DNA from: an uncultured Enterobacter sp.
GTDB lineage: Bacteria > Pseudomonadota > Gammaproteobacteria > Enterobacterales > Enterobacteriaceae
Direction: 5' to 3'
DNA length: 5,160 bases
Assembly (NCBI GenBank): GCA_946477805.1
Contig: CAMKZP010000293.1
Location: 1-5,160 of the forward strand
Shown: positions 1 through 5,160 of the stretch, piece after piece
Layout of the letters: every line of letters begins with the position of its first letter
How positions within the stretch are numbered: the first letter of the stretch is position 1
Program-made: the position numbers and the translations under genes
Notes under the pieces: generated by a model
Databases searched by the model: none
Seen by the model: only the letters and a program-made list of their open reading frames with translations
Told to the model about the DNA's origin: nothing

Positions 1-47
1 GAGATTTCTGCCTGTCTCGTGGGCTCGGAGATGTGTATAAGAGACAG
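1..47 (+). other. Illumina Nextera adapter contamination (P7 end, i7 index, Read 2 transposase adapter)
   Basis: This is synthetic library sequence, not genome. Bases 1-5 (GAGAT) match the 3' end of the P7 oligo, bases 6-13 (TTCTGCCT) match the Nextera i7 index N703 as written in the adapter, and bases 14-47 match the 34-nt Nextera Read 2 transposase adapter. The last 19 bases of that adapter (29-47, ending in GAGACAG) are the Tn5 mosaic end. Order and orientation are exactly those of a P7-index-transposon read-through, so the contig left end was assembled from untrimmed reads. Genomic sequence can begin no earlier than base 48. Confidence 0.98.
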
Positions 48-205
48 GTGTTTTTCAGTTAACTAACTTAGCGGTGCGGTGAGTTACCAAGCATCAACTC
101 ACAGGGTTATGTAACGTTTCTGCGGATAAGCCTGAGCCTGTTTTATCCGCCAGAACAACAACCTGACAAGAACAGTTTAAATTTTCCTTGCAGCTTGGGA
201 AATAA
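48..205. other. Unassigned segment between adapter and autotransporter fragment, with two short hairpins
   Basis: No gene is recognisable here. Two perfect inverted repeats are visible: a 7-bp stem (79-85 with 96-102, 10-nt loop) and an 8-bp stem (GCGGATAA at 122-129 with TTATCCGC at 143-150, 13-nt loop). Neither is followed by a T-run on either strand, so neither is a good intrinsic terminator. The segment supplies the last roughly 22 codons and the stop of the minus-strand autotransporter frame, but those codons do not look like passenger sequence. It may be the flank left by a deletion or insertion, or part of a chimeric library fragment, since it lies directly against adapter. Confidence 0.5.
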
Positions 206-2998
206 CTTAAGGATACCGTTTGCCGTACCGGCTGCACGGGTTTCGCCATTCCCACTCAACGTCAGCGTGGCGTTATTGCCGACCAGATACGCCGCCGTGC
301 CGTTAGTTGCGGTGACAATACCGCTGTTCGTCACCACCGAATTCGCGCCCTGGATATTCACCGCCACGCCGTTAACGGTGATACCAGAGCGATTCTCCAG
401 AATTCCACCGTCGACCAGTACGCCGGTGCTGTTATCCGCCGTGAAATCAATCGAGCCTTCGTGGATCAGTCGGCCCCCGTTTCTGGCGATATAGCCAAAT
501 GCACCATCTGCCGTGTTCGCCGTTTCCAGCACGGCATGGCTGGTTAGTACGGAATCGCTTTTTTTGGTCGCATCGGCTGTACCATCAAGGTTGTAATAAT
601 TGCCATCAACAATCCCGGCGGTGGTGTCTTTTCCGGCCACTCTGACGATCACCGCGTCCGGCGAAATCTCGCCCGTTGCGCCGCCCTCAATTCGAATCCC
701 GGTTGCACCGGTTCCCGTGATGCTGAGCGCCAGCTTACCTGAATCAAAATGACTGCCAGCACCAGTGGTACGAATAATGGTGGCCCCTTCACCAGACGCA
801 TTCAGTCCGGCGGAACTGTCTGCGGAGCCGGAAAAGCTTGCGCCGCCGTCGACGCGATACAGCGTCGAGCCCTCCGTAGAGGCATCCTGAACGCTGGAAG
901 CAGCTTTTTTGATGGTCGAGCCCGCACCGAAGATGTAATAGCCCGTCTGGTTAATGCCGTCGGTGAAGTTAACGGTCCCGTTTTCGGTGACGTTGATTTC
1001 GCCTTTATCGCGGGCGTGCACGCCGATTGCTCCATCACCACTCAGGTTTACCGTACCGGATAATATTGCCAGGGCCTTTTCACCCTGAGCGTAAATACCG
1101 TAGTTGGCATAATGGGTGGTGGGGTCAAGTCCGCCGTTAATATTAATTGTGCCAGAGCTGGTCACCTGCGAGTTCGCCAGCGCCTGAATCCCTATGCTGT
1201 TAAGACCATTCAGATTGATAACGCCAGCATTCACCACATTCGCCGCCTGAGTTCCCTCACGCGCGAGGATCCCAATATTCGTGGAGATAGATTCGCCGGT
1301 CACGGCACCGTTAATATCAATAGTGCCTTTCTGATTAAGCGTCGCTGCACCGCCGATGTCAATTGCCGTGGCGTTCTGGACTTTGCTACCGATAATTATC
1401 TGGGAGGTATCAGAACCGTTGTAGATCCCGTTACCGAACAGCTGAACGCCAATGGACTGCTGTTTGATGGCAATATCAGAAGTCGTATCCGTCGGGGAAC
1501 GTTGCGCCAGGCGCCCAATATAGAGCGTTCCTCGATTGTTAAAGGTTGTATTCTGCTGTGTTACCACACCGATGTTGGCGCCATCACCCAGAATGCTGCT
1601 GGCTTCATTACTTGCGGCAATATTGATCGCGCCGTCGTTATTTAACGTCGCACTACCACTCATTAATACGCCAGTATTGCCGTAGTAGTTTTCCCTGGCA
1701 GCTACATTAATCACGCCCGTAGTATTATTGTTTACCACCGACTGGCCGTTGGCGAGGATTGCAGTCTGTACGCCTGCGGCAACCCCCGTCGCACCGCTCT
1801 GGAAAAAGTCGGCCATCTCCGGATTAGTGCCGGCATCAATCACGCCGTTATTCTCTACAAAAGAGGTGTTCCTTGCGGCAATAACGTATGCTCCGCGGTA
1901 GGTATTTCCGGCGGTGCCGAGGGTGCCGTTGTTGGTCAGCGTTGCGCCGTTCTCGAGATTAACCACGGTGGCGTCTGAATGCACCAACTGGATATTGGCA
2001 TCGTTAGCGATAGTCACATTGCTATTGCTGCCTTCTCCGTGAATATAGGAGACGGCATCTCGATTCACAAAGGCCCGTACCGCGTCGTCAGGAGCAATAG
2101 CATCGGTATTGGCAAAAATACCGTGCACCGCGGTGTCGCGGGCTTTATTTAACTCAGCAGCGTACTGCTCTTCGGTGAGCTGAATTTTACCATCCTGAAG
2201 AGCCTTGATAAGCGCATTATTGTAGGCCTTGAAATCCTCGACGTTGGTGATGTTTTGCTCACCGATAACGCTGTTGAATGATCCAACAAAATCAGCAGCG
2301 GTCATCCAGGCAAGCGCATTACCTGAGTCTTTGATATTATTATCATTGTTACCAAGCTGAACCACAGTTTTGGACTGATAGCTGATGTTGCCGCCATCGG
2401 TTACGTGATAGGCTGAGGATTGGTTTTTATTGTTTACCGAACTTTTCAGAATGACGTTAAACTGATTTTCTGCTGCGCCCACCCAGTTGCCTGTTTTTTG
2501 GCCGACGTCCACATCAAGCGAACCACCTGCACCGACCTGATAAAAATTACGATCGACATACTGTCCATCTTTGCCGACCGGCGTAGACACCACAACCCTG
2601 AAGTCTTTGGCAGCCTCGGTTTGCATGTCGCTATTATCAAAAACCTTCATAGTGACCATACTTCCCGTTACCGGATCTATGTAATTAATCGATTTGGTTT
2701 GCGATCCCATGCGGAAAATATCTTTATCGACCCATTGCGCGGAATCGTCGGTAATCAAACCCTGGTTTCTGGCCTGGTCCAGCGTCATCTGTTCACTTCC
2801 TGACGCTCCTTTTGTGATACCGGCAAATTTAGCCGGGGAAAAGTTGGTATTTTCAGGTAGCAAAGAAGGACGCAAAAACAAAACGGCTGGCGGGTGTACT
2901 GTGCGCAACCTGCGCGGCAGCCGCCTTCCGCGTGGCCGGGCACTGCCTTCGGAGATCCGGGCGTTAATTAATTTATGTGAGAGGGATGATTCCAGCAT
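143..2998 (-). CDS. Autotransporter (type V secretion) passenger-domain fragment; lacks signal peptide and beta-barrel, probable pseudogene
   Basis: An intact autotransporter adhesin is exported by an N-terminal signal peptide, and its beta-helical passenger is displayed on the cell surface by a C-terminal outer-membrane beta-barrel. This 951-residue frame has only the passenger. Residues ~44-225 are a non-repetitive head, ~225-312 a predicted helical stretch (EDFKAYNNALIKAL, LTEEQYAAELNKARD), and ~325-929 a run of irregular beta-helix rungs such as ATLTNNGTL, GVINVAARENYYG, GVINLNGLNSIGIQAL and GILENRSGITVNG. Residues 1-929 contain no cysteine, as is usual for passengers. Residues 1-33 are merely the antisense of a recombinase remnant. 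Residues 930-951 (LKLFPKLQ..., ending SGCCSGG) are unlike a passenger and carry the only cysteines. No hydrophobic signal segment occurs near either the 2998 start or an internal ATG at 2788, although the latter has AGGAAG 7 nt upstream. A product would therefore stay in the cytoplasm. The passenger assignment is firm; the exact family (AIDA-like or YfaL-like) is not. Confidence 0.85.
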   Translation of the reverse strand: MLESSLSHKLINARISEGSARPRGRRLPRRLRTVHPPAVLFLRPSLLPENTNFSPAKFAGITKGASGSEQMTLDQARNQGLITDDSAQWVDKDIFRMGSQTKSINYIDPVTGSMVTMKVFDNSDMQTEAAKDFRVVVSTPVGKDGQYVDRNFYQVGAGGSLDVDVGQKTGNWVGAAENQFNVILKSSVNNKNQSSAYHVTDGGNISYQSKTVVQLGNNDNNIKDSGNALAWMTAADFVGSFNSVIGEQNITNVEDFKAYNNALIKALQDGKIQLTEEQYAAELNKARDTAVHGIFANTDAIAPDDAVRAFVNRDAVSYIHGEGSNSNVTIANDANIQLVHSDATVVNLENGATLTNNGTLGTAGNTYRGAYVIAARNTSFVENNGVIDAGTNPEMADFFQSGATGVAAGVQTAILANGQSVVNNNTTGVINVAARENYYGNTGVLMSGSATLNNDGAINIAASNEASSILGDGANIGVVTQQNTTFNNRGTLYIGRLAQRSPTDTTSDIAIKQQSIGVQLFGNGIYNGSDTSQIIIGSKVQNATAIDIGGAATLNQKGTIDINGAVTGESISTNIGILAREGTQAANVVNAGVINLNGLNSIGIQALANSQVTSSGTININGGLDPTTHYANYGIYAQGEKALAILSGTVNLSGDGAIGVHARDKGEINVTENGTVNFTDGINQTGYYIFGAGSTIKKAASSVQDASTEGSTLYRVDGGASFSGSADSSAGLNASGEGATIIRTTGAGSHFDSGKLALSITGTGATGIRIEGGATGEISPDAVIVRVAGKDTTAGIVDGNYYNLDGTADATKKSDSVLTSHAVLETANTADGAFGYIARNGGRLIHEGSIDFTADNSTGVLVDGGILENRSGITVNGVAVNIQGANSVVTNSGIVTATNGTAAYLVGNNATLTLSGNGETRAAGTANGILKLFPKLQGKFKLFLSGCCSGG

Positions 2999-3098
2999 CG
3001 GAATACTCGATGCGGCGATGTTTGCGGTTATTCCAGGCTGTGGCTTGCGCCGTTCGGAAGACGTAGGGCTGGATTTAGGTGATGTTGTTACAACTTAG
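2901..3098 (+). pseudogene. Tyrosine recombinase (phage-type integrase) remnant
   Basis: The plus-strand frame from about 2901 to the stop at 3096-3098 reads VRNLRGSRLPRGRALP, then SEIRALINLCERD, then ILDAAMFAVIPGCGLRRSED and VGLDLGDV. This matches the start of the catalytic domain of tyrosine recombinases: the helix ahead of the active site, followed by the G-C-GLRRSE segment. The first Arg of that segment aligns with the catalytic Arg I of XerC/XerD-type enzymes (consensus TGLRxSEL). The N-terminal core-binding domain and everything after about 65 residues are absent, including the second conserved Arg box and the catalytic Tyr. The protein cannot be active. Upstream the frame runs antisense into the autotransporter fragment without recognisable recombinase sequence, so the break lies at about 2850-2901. 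The remnant is evidence of a past integrative element or recombinase gene here. Family assignment is good; the specific subfamily is not known. Confidence 0.75.
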
Positions 3099-3160
3099 CG
3101 TACTCTCAGGGGACTGGGTAAGGGGAATCATAACTGGCACACTAGATATTGCTACAACTT
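3081..3160 (+). repeat. Imperfect 16-bp direct repeat at and after the end of the recombinase remnant
   Basis: GATGTTGTTACAACTT (3081-3096) recurs as GATATTGCTACAACTT (3145-3160), identical at 14 of 16 positions with starts 64 bp apart. The first copy covers the last codons and most of the stop codon of the recombinase remnant. The second is in a different reading frame, so it does not continue the same protein. It may be a partial duplication or an old recombination or insertion scar; chance cannot be excluded. Confidence 0.4.
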
Positions 3161-3222
3161 TAAATGCTGTCTGTCGGCGTAATCTGGAGGCTGATTTACT
3201 TTTTTCTGTTCCGGTTCTGCAT

Positions 3223-3268
3223 CTGCCGCTTCAGCCTGGCCACGGCAGGGCGTGATTAGGTAGCCAGG
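3223..3268 (+). promoter_or_regulatory. Possible structured RNA leader (pseudoknot-like) upstream of the DUF7916-type gene
   Basis: CTGCCG (3223-3228) can pair with CGGCAG (3243-3248), closing a 14-nt loop. The loop contains CCTGGC (3235-3240), which is perfectly complementary to GCCAGG (3263-3268). Both helices together have the layout of an H-type pseudoknot, or they could act as competing structures. The element lies about 80-125 nt upstream of the ATG at 3347 and just before a terminator-like hairpin, an arrangement compatible with cis-regulation. No known riboswitch class is recognised. The pairings are seen in the sequence; the regulatory role is inference. Confidence 0.35.
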
Positions 3269-3276
3269 GGAACGTT

Positions 3277-3313
3277 TCCGCTTCTCAGCCTTCAGAGAAA
3301 GCGGAGGCTTTTT
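3277..3313 (+). terminator. Intrinsic terminator-like hairpin / possible attenuator
   Basis: TCCGCTTCTC (3277-3286) pairs with GAGAAAGCGGA (3295-3305) as a 10-bp stem with one bulged A and an 8-nt loop, followed by GGC and five Ts (3309-3313). A second pairing, AGCCT in the loop (3287-3291) with AGGCT (3305-3309), would place the stem directly against the T-run. The structure sits only 34-70 nt before the ATG at 3347, leaving little room for a separate promoter. It either ends transcription from the left or attenuates the downstream gene. Confidence 0.55.
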
Positions 3314-3324
3314 AATTAAAAAGC
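3307..3324. promoter_or_regulatory. Perfect 18-bp palindrome (candidate operator) before the DUF7916-type gene
   Basis: GCTTTTTAATTAAAAAGC is a perfect palindrome centred at 3315/3316, about 31 nt upstream of the ATG. It overlaps the T-run of the terminator-like hairpin. AT-rich dyads of this size close to a start codon can be repressor operators. Alternatively, the A-run may simply make the terminator bidirectional. No regulator gene that would bind it is visible nearby, apart from a broken Lrp-type fragment. Confidence 0.35.
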
Positions 3325-3335
3325 TTATGAGAAAT

Positions 3336-3339
3336 GAGG
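3336..3339 (+). promoter_or_regulatory. Ribosome binding site deciding the start at ATG 3347
   Basis: GAGG at 3336-3339 lies 7 nt before ATG 3347, which is ideal spacing. The alternative in-frame TTG at 3341 would be only 1 nt away from it and is therefore unlikely to be the start. Confidence 0.7.
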
Positions 3340-3346
3340 TTTGAAC

Positions 3347-4276
3347 ATGACAACTAAGCGTTTACTCGATTGCTGCAACTCTGACTTTCAGGTAATGGAC
3401 AAGGCTTTGCTTTTATATGCGATTCGTGCAAGCGAGGGGCGGGTTCTGGTTAGCGAATCCATCGCCATTACACAACCGTTGCTTAACAGCGTAACCAACG
3501 CTGAACTGGCTGCTTCACAGGGCGCAGACATCATTTTGGTTAACATGTTTGACAGTGAGAATCCGCAGATAATGGGCATGCCTGCAGAAACAAAGCCTGA
3601 ACAGATGTTACACGAGCTACAGCGCCTGACCGGCAGAATAATTGGGGTGAATCTTGAGGCTGTCGATCCAAATTTTGCAACTCAGCACAATGATATCTGG
3701 AAGATGAAACCGGGACGCGCAGCCACGCCTGAAAATGCCCGCAGACTGATAAAGATGGGTGCGAAGATCATTGTCCTTACCGGAAATCCCAATAACGGGG
3801 TCAGTAACCAGGCTTTAGGAGATGCCGTTAAATCGATTAAGGAAGCGGTAGGCGATGAAGTGGTTATAGTCAGTGGGAAAATGCACGGCGCCGGTATTGT
3901 CCGTGAGAGTGGCAGCAGCATTATTAGCGAAGAAGATGTGGCCACTTTCGCCAGGCAAGGTGCAGATATCGTGCTGCTTCCAGCGCCAGGTACGGTACCT
4001 GGAATGAGCATCGATCGGGTTTCACAGCTGGTTGATGCCGCCCATATAAACGGAGCACTGGCTATGACAGCAATTGGCACCTCTCAGGAAGGCGCGGATG
4101 TCAGTTCAATCAGACAAATAGCACTCTGGAGTAAAATGGCGGGAGCAGATCTACACCATATTGGGGACACCGGATATATGGGTATGGCTCTGCCAGAAAA
4201 CATCCTGGCGTACAGTATTGCTATACGCGGCGTTCGGCATACCTATAACCGGATAGCGCGCTCTGTATGCCGATGA
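3347..4276 (+). CDS. DUF7916-family protein, predicted TIM-barrel fold (often annotated PEP phosphonomutase-like)
   Basis: This is a complete soluble protein of 309 residues, starting at ATG 3347 with a well-placed GAGG; it has no signal peptide or membrane segment. Strand-and-loop motifs recur along the chain as in a beta/alpha barrel: ADIILVNMFD (~60-69), IIGVNLEAVDP (~98-108), KIIVLTGNPNNGVSNQA (~140-156), VVIVSGKMHGAG (~172-183), ADIVLLPAPGTVPGM (~206-220), MTAIGTSQEGAD (~240-251), ADLHHIGDTGYMGM (~267-280) and IAIRGVRHTYNR (~291-302). The phosphate-binding-like glycine loops and the conserved His/Asp/Glu clusters suggest a cytoplasmic enzyme acting on a small, perhaps phosphorylated, substrate. 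From memory this pattern fits the enterobacterial DUF7916 family, which has been annotated loosely as PEP phosphonomutase; the true reaction is not established. Relatives are often said to lie near sugar PTS genes, but none is in this window. The gene stands alone behind a terminator-like leader. The coding call is firm; the family name is moderately sure and the function unknown. Confidence 0.85.
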   Translation: MTTKRLLDCCNSDFQVMDKALLLYAIRASEGRVLVSESIAITQPLLNSVTNAELAASQGADIILVNMFDSENPQIMGMPAETKPEQMLHELQRLTGRIIGVNLEAVDPNFATQHNDIWKMKPGRAATPENARRLIKMGAKIIVLTGNPNNGVSNQALGDAVKSIKEAVGDEVVIVSGKMHGAGIVRESGSSIISEEDVATFARQGADIVLLPAPGTVPGMSIDRVSQLVDAAHINGALAMTAIGTSQEGADVSSIRQIALWSKMAGADLHHIGDTGYMGMALPENILAYSIAIRGVRHTYNRIARSVCR

Positions 4277-4488
4277 AAACCGTCGAACATCACCTGTAAT
4301 TACTTTTAGCTTAGAAGCGTTGGCATCATTAAAGTAGACAGAAGCCGGCGCTTTCGGAAAAACTTAACCGGTTGAAGTCCGCTTTTCGCTCAAAGTAGAC
4401 CTTCAGTCCGGACAGATAATCTTCTGAGTGCCAGAAGCGGACCTTTATTTGTAAAAGAACTGAGTTAACTTTGACAAGCCTGCTTATA
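4277..4488. repeat. Non-coding spacer with short direct and inverted repeats
   Basis: No credible gene lies between the DUF7916-type gene and the regulator remnant. AAAGTAGAC occurs twice (4331-4339 and 4392-4400) and AGTCCG twice (4376-4381 and 4405-4410). GTCCGCTT (4377-4384) is the exact inverse of AAGCGGAC (4435-4442), so the spacer could fold into a long stem-loop about 66 nt across. AACCGGTT (4366-4373) is a perfect palindrome. The pattern resembles degenerate dispersed intergenic repeats of enterobacteria, but I cannot assign it to a named family. No clear T-run terminator follows the gene at 4276. Confidence 0.4.
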
Positions 4489-4692
4489 TCAAGCTGAATC
4501 AGGTGATGGGCCACGTTCCAGGAACGTAGAAAGCGCGATATAGCTGCGCACAGAGCGTACGCCCTCAAGGCTATGAATCTCCATCAGGAAATTCTCCAGT
4601 GATTCGGTATCGGCGGCCCGCACTTTGATAAAGACGCAGCCGTCACCGGCGACGGTATGTAATTCTTCCTCAGACAGATCTTCTGAACCCAC
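4489..4692 (-). pseudogene. Lrp/AsnC-family transcriptional regulator, C-terminal (RAM) domain remnant
   Basis: Full Lrp/AsnC regulators are about 150-165 residues, with an N-terminal helix-turn-helix and a C-terminal RAM domain that binds amino acids and drives oligomerisation. Only the latter part is present. Motifs in order are LHTVAGDGCVFIKVRAADTE, SLENFLMEIHSLEGV and RSVRSYIALSTFLERGP, matching the family pattern H-x-V-x-GD-x-(D/C)-...-K-V-...-D-x-x-x-L-x-x-F-L-...-G-V-...-T-x-I-x-L-S-T, and ending normally at the TGA at 4489-4491. The open frame begins at a GTG (4690-4692) with no convincing ribosome binding site of its own, and no helix-turn-helix can be read upstream. A stop in the same frame (4705-4707) cuts it off from an ATG at 4711-4713. 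The fragment cannot bind DNA. The family call is good; which regulator it came from is not known. Confidence 0.75.
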
Positions 4693-4710
4693 TTTATATA
4701 ATTCTTAAGT

Positions 4711-4727
4711 CATCTGTACGTCCTTCC
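4711..4727 (-). promoter_or_regulatory. Orphan ribosome binding site and ATG of the broken regulator
   Basis: On the minus strand GGAAGGA (4727-4721) is followed after 7 nt by ATG (4713-4711), then ACT and an in-frame TAA (4707-4705). The ATG is in the same frame as the regulator remnant 18 nt further on. This looks like the original translation start left in place after loss of the DNA-binding half of the gene. That history is inference; the spacing and frame are seen directly. Confidence 0.45.
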
Positions 4728-5160
4728 GTGTGCAGATATTTATCAATAGCCGCGATAGTTCAACCTAACCAGGTTTCACGCCACCGTTACCTGCCCATGT
4801 TCTTAAGGGAAGGGACTTTAACAAGAATCCTCATTAATATTTCACATTCGTGATTCAATTTAAACTTCGATTGCCAAGTGTTTTCGCAAGAAAATTAATT
4901 AGTTATTTTGGTGGGTAGAGCAAGATGGCGATTTTGTTCAAATCCCAGCTGGCAAAGATAAAGGTACAGTCAGCATTAAACATAAGGTGATCATTAAGTG
5001 CTTAAAATAATTATCTGCAAGCCGTTTCCGATATCACAACCTGTTACGAGGCCATAAACGTACACATTCTCGCTATTTACATAATTTTCTAGCTTGTGTC
5101 ATTACCTTTCAATGTTTTCATCAAGACAGGCAATAGATGTGACCAAAGATAAAGAAGGGT
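4728..5160. other. AT-rich region without recognisable gene
   Basis: Both strands were read. There is no long open frame, no credible tRNA and no repeat array. The only small candidates are a 21-codon frame at 4925-4990 and a possible GTG start at 5139 whose frame runs off the window; neither has enough support to be called. The base composition (many A/T runs around 4820-4910 and 4990-5110) is typical of an intergenic or promoter region leading to a gene beyond the right edge. Confidence 0.5.

Noticed and set aside
29..47. 19-bp Tn5-type mosaic end
   Set aside because: It is part of the synthetic Nextera adapter, not the end of a resident transposon.
195..1645. Plus-strand open frames within 195-494, 749-1063 and 1112-1645
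   Set aside because: They are antisense shadows of the autotransporter passenger, with unnatural composition and no family features.
2420..2803. Plus-strand frame of 127 residues
   Set aside because: It is antisense to the N-terminal head of the passenger; no domain is recognisable.
3099..3254. Open stretch on plus (ends at a TGA at about 3252) and a minus-strand open stretch over 3160-3290
   Set aside because: Both are open without a credible start or a recognisable family; the region is better explained as an untranslated leader.
3682..4080. Minus-strand frame of 132 residues
   Set aside because: It is the antisense shadow of the well-supported DUF7916-type gene.
4329..4568. Minus-strand frame of 79 residues
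   Set aside because: It overlaps the regulator remnant in another frame and runs through repeat-rich spacer; no supporting features.
4712..4737. Imperfect inverted repeat ATCTG…CAGAT around the regulator start
   Set aside because: The stem is short and interrupted and overlaps the ribosome binding site; not strong enough to call an operator.
4903..4965. tRNA-like text (GGTAGAGC followed later by GTTCAAATCCC)
   Set aside because: The bases resemble a D-arm and a T-loop, but the T-stem does not pair, the spacing leaves no anticodon arm and no acceptor stem forms.
4871..4990. Possible weak promoter (TTGCCA, 17 nt, ATTAAT) and a 21-codon frame at 4925-4990
   Set aside because: The -10 is poor, there is no good ribosome binding site, and a frame this short is expected by chance.
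5128..5160. Possible gene start: AGG at 5128-5130, then GTG at 5139
   Set aside because: Spacing is plausible (8 nt), but only seven codons are visible before the window ends, too few to support a gene.
1..5160. CRISPR array, prophage, toxin-antitoxin or defence system
   Set aside because: No regularly spaced repeats, no defence-domain motifs and no phage structural genes were seen on either strand.

Overview
The window looks like a short contig end from an enterobacterial genome (Klebsiella/Enterobacter/Raoultella-like). That placement rests on the style of the autotransporter passenger, the DUF7916-type gene and the Lrp-type fragment; species cannot be fixed from the sequence alone. Bases 1-47 are not biological. 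They are Illumina/Nextera adapter, including a readable i7 index, so the left edge is a library or assembly artefact and the neighbouring bases should be treated with caution.

Layout: 48-210 is a short segment without a recognisable gene that holds two small hairpins. 143-2998 (minus) is a long open frame whose middle (about 210-2870) is a Cys-free, Asn/Gly/Thr-rich beta-helix passenger of a type V (autotransporter) adhesin. It has neither a signal peptide nor a C-terminal beta-barrel, so it is a two-ended fragment. At about 2850-2905 it abuts, in opposite orientation, a plus-strand remnant of a tyrosine recombinase catalytic domain (2901-3098). Next comes a 250-bp leader (3099-3346) with a possible pseudoknot, a terminator-like hairpin and a perfect 18-bp palindrome. 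This leader precedes the only gene that looks fully intact, 3347-4276 (plus), a TIM-barrel-like protein of the DUF7916 type.

Downstream, 4277-4488 is a repeat-containing spacer. It is followed by a minus-strand remnant of an Lrp/AsnC-family regulator (4489-4692) that keeps its C-terminal ligand/oligomerisation domain and seemingly its ribosome binding site and ATG, but has lost the DNA-binding half. 4728-5160 is AT-rich and holds nothing I can call.

Together this is a degraded accessory region with three broken genes (adhesin, recombinase, regulator) around one apparently functional metabolic gene. I see no convincing new defence or mobile system. The points most worth a second look are the adhesin/recombinase junction, the structured leader of the DUF7916-type gene, and the internally deleted regulator.
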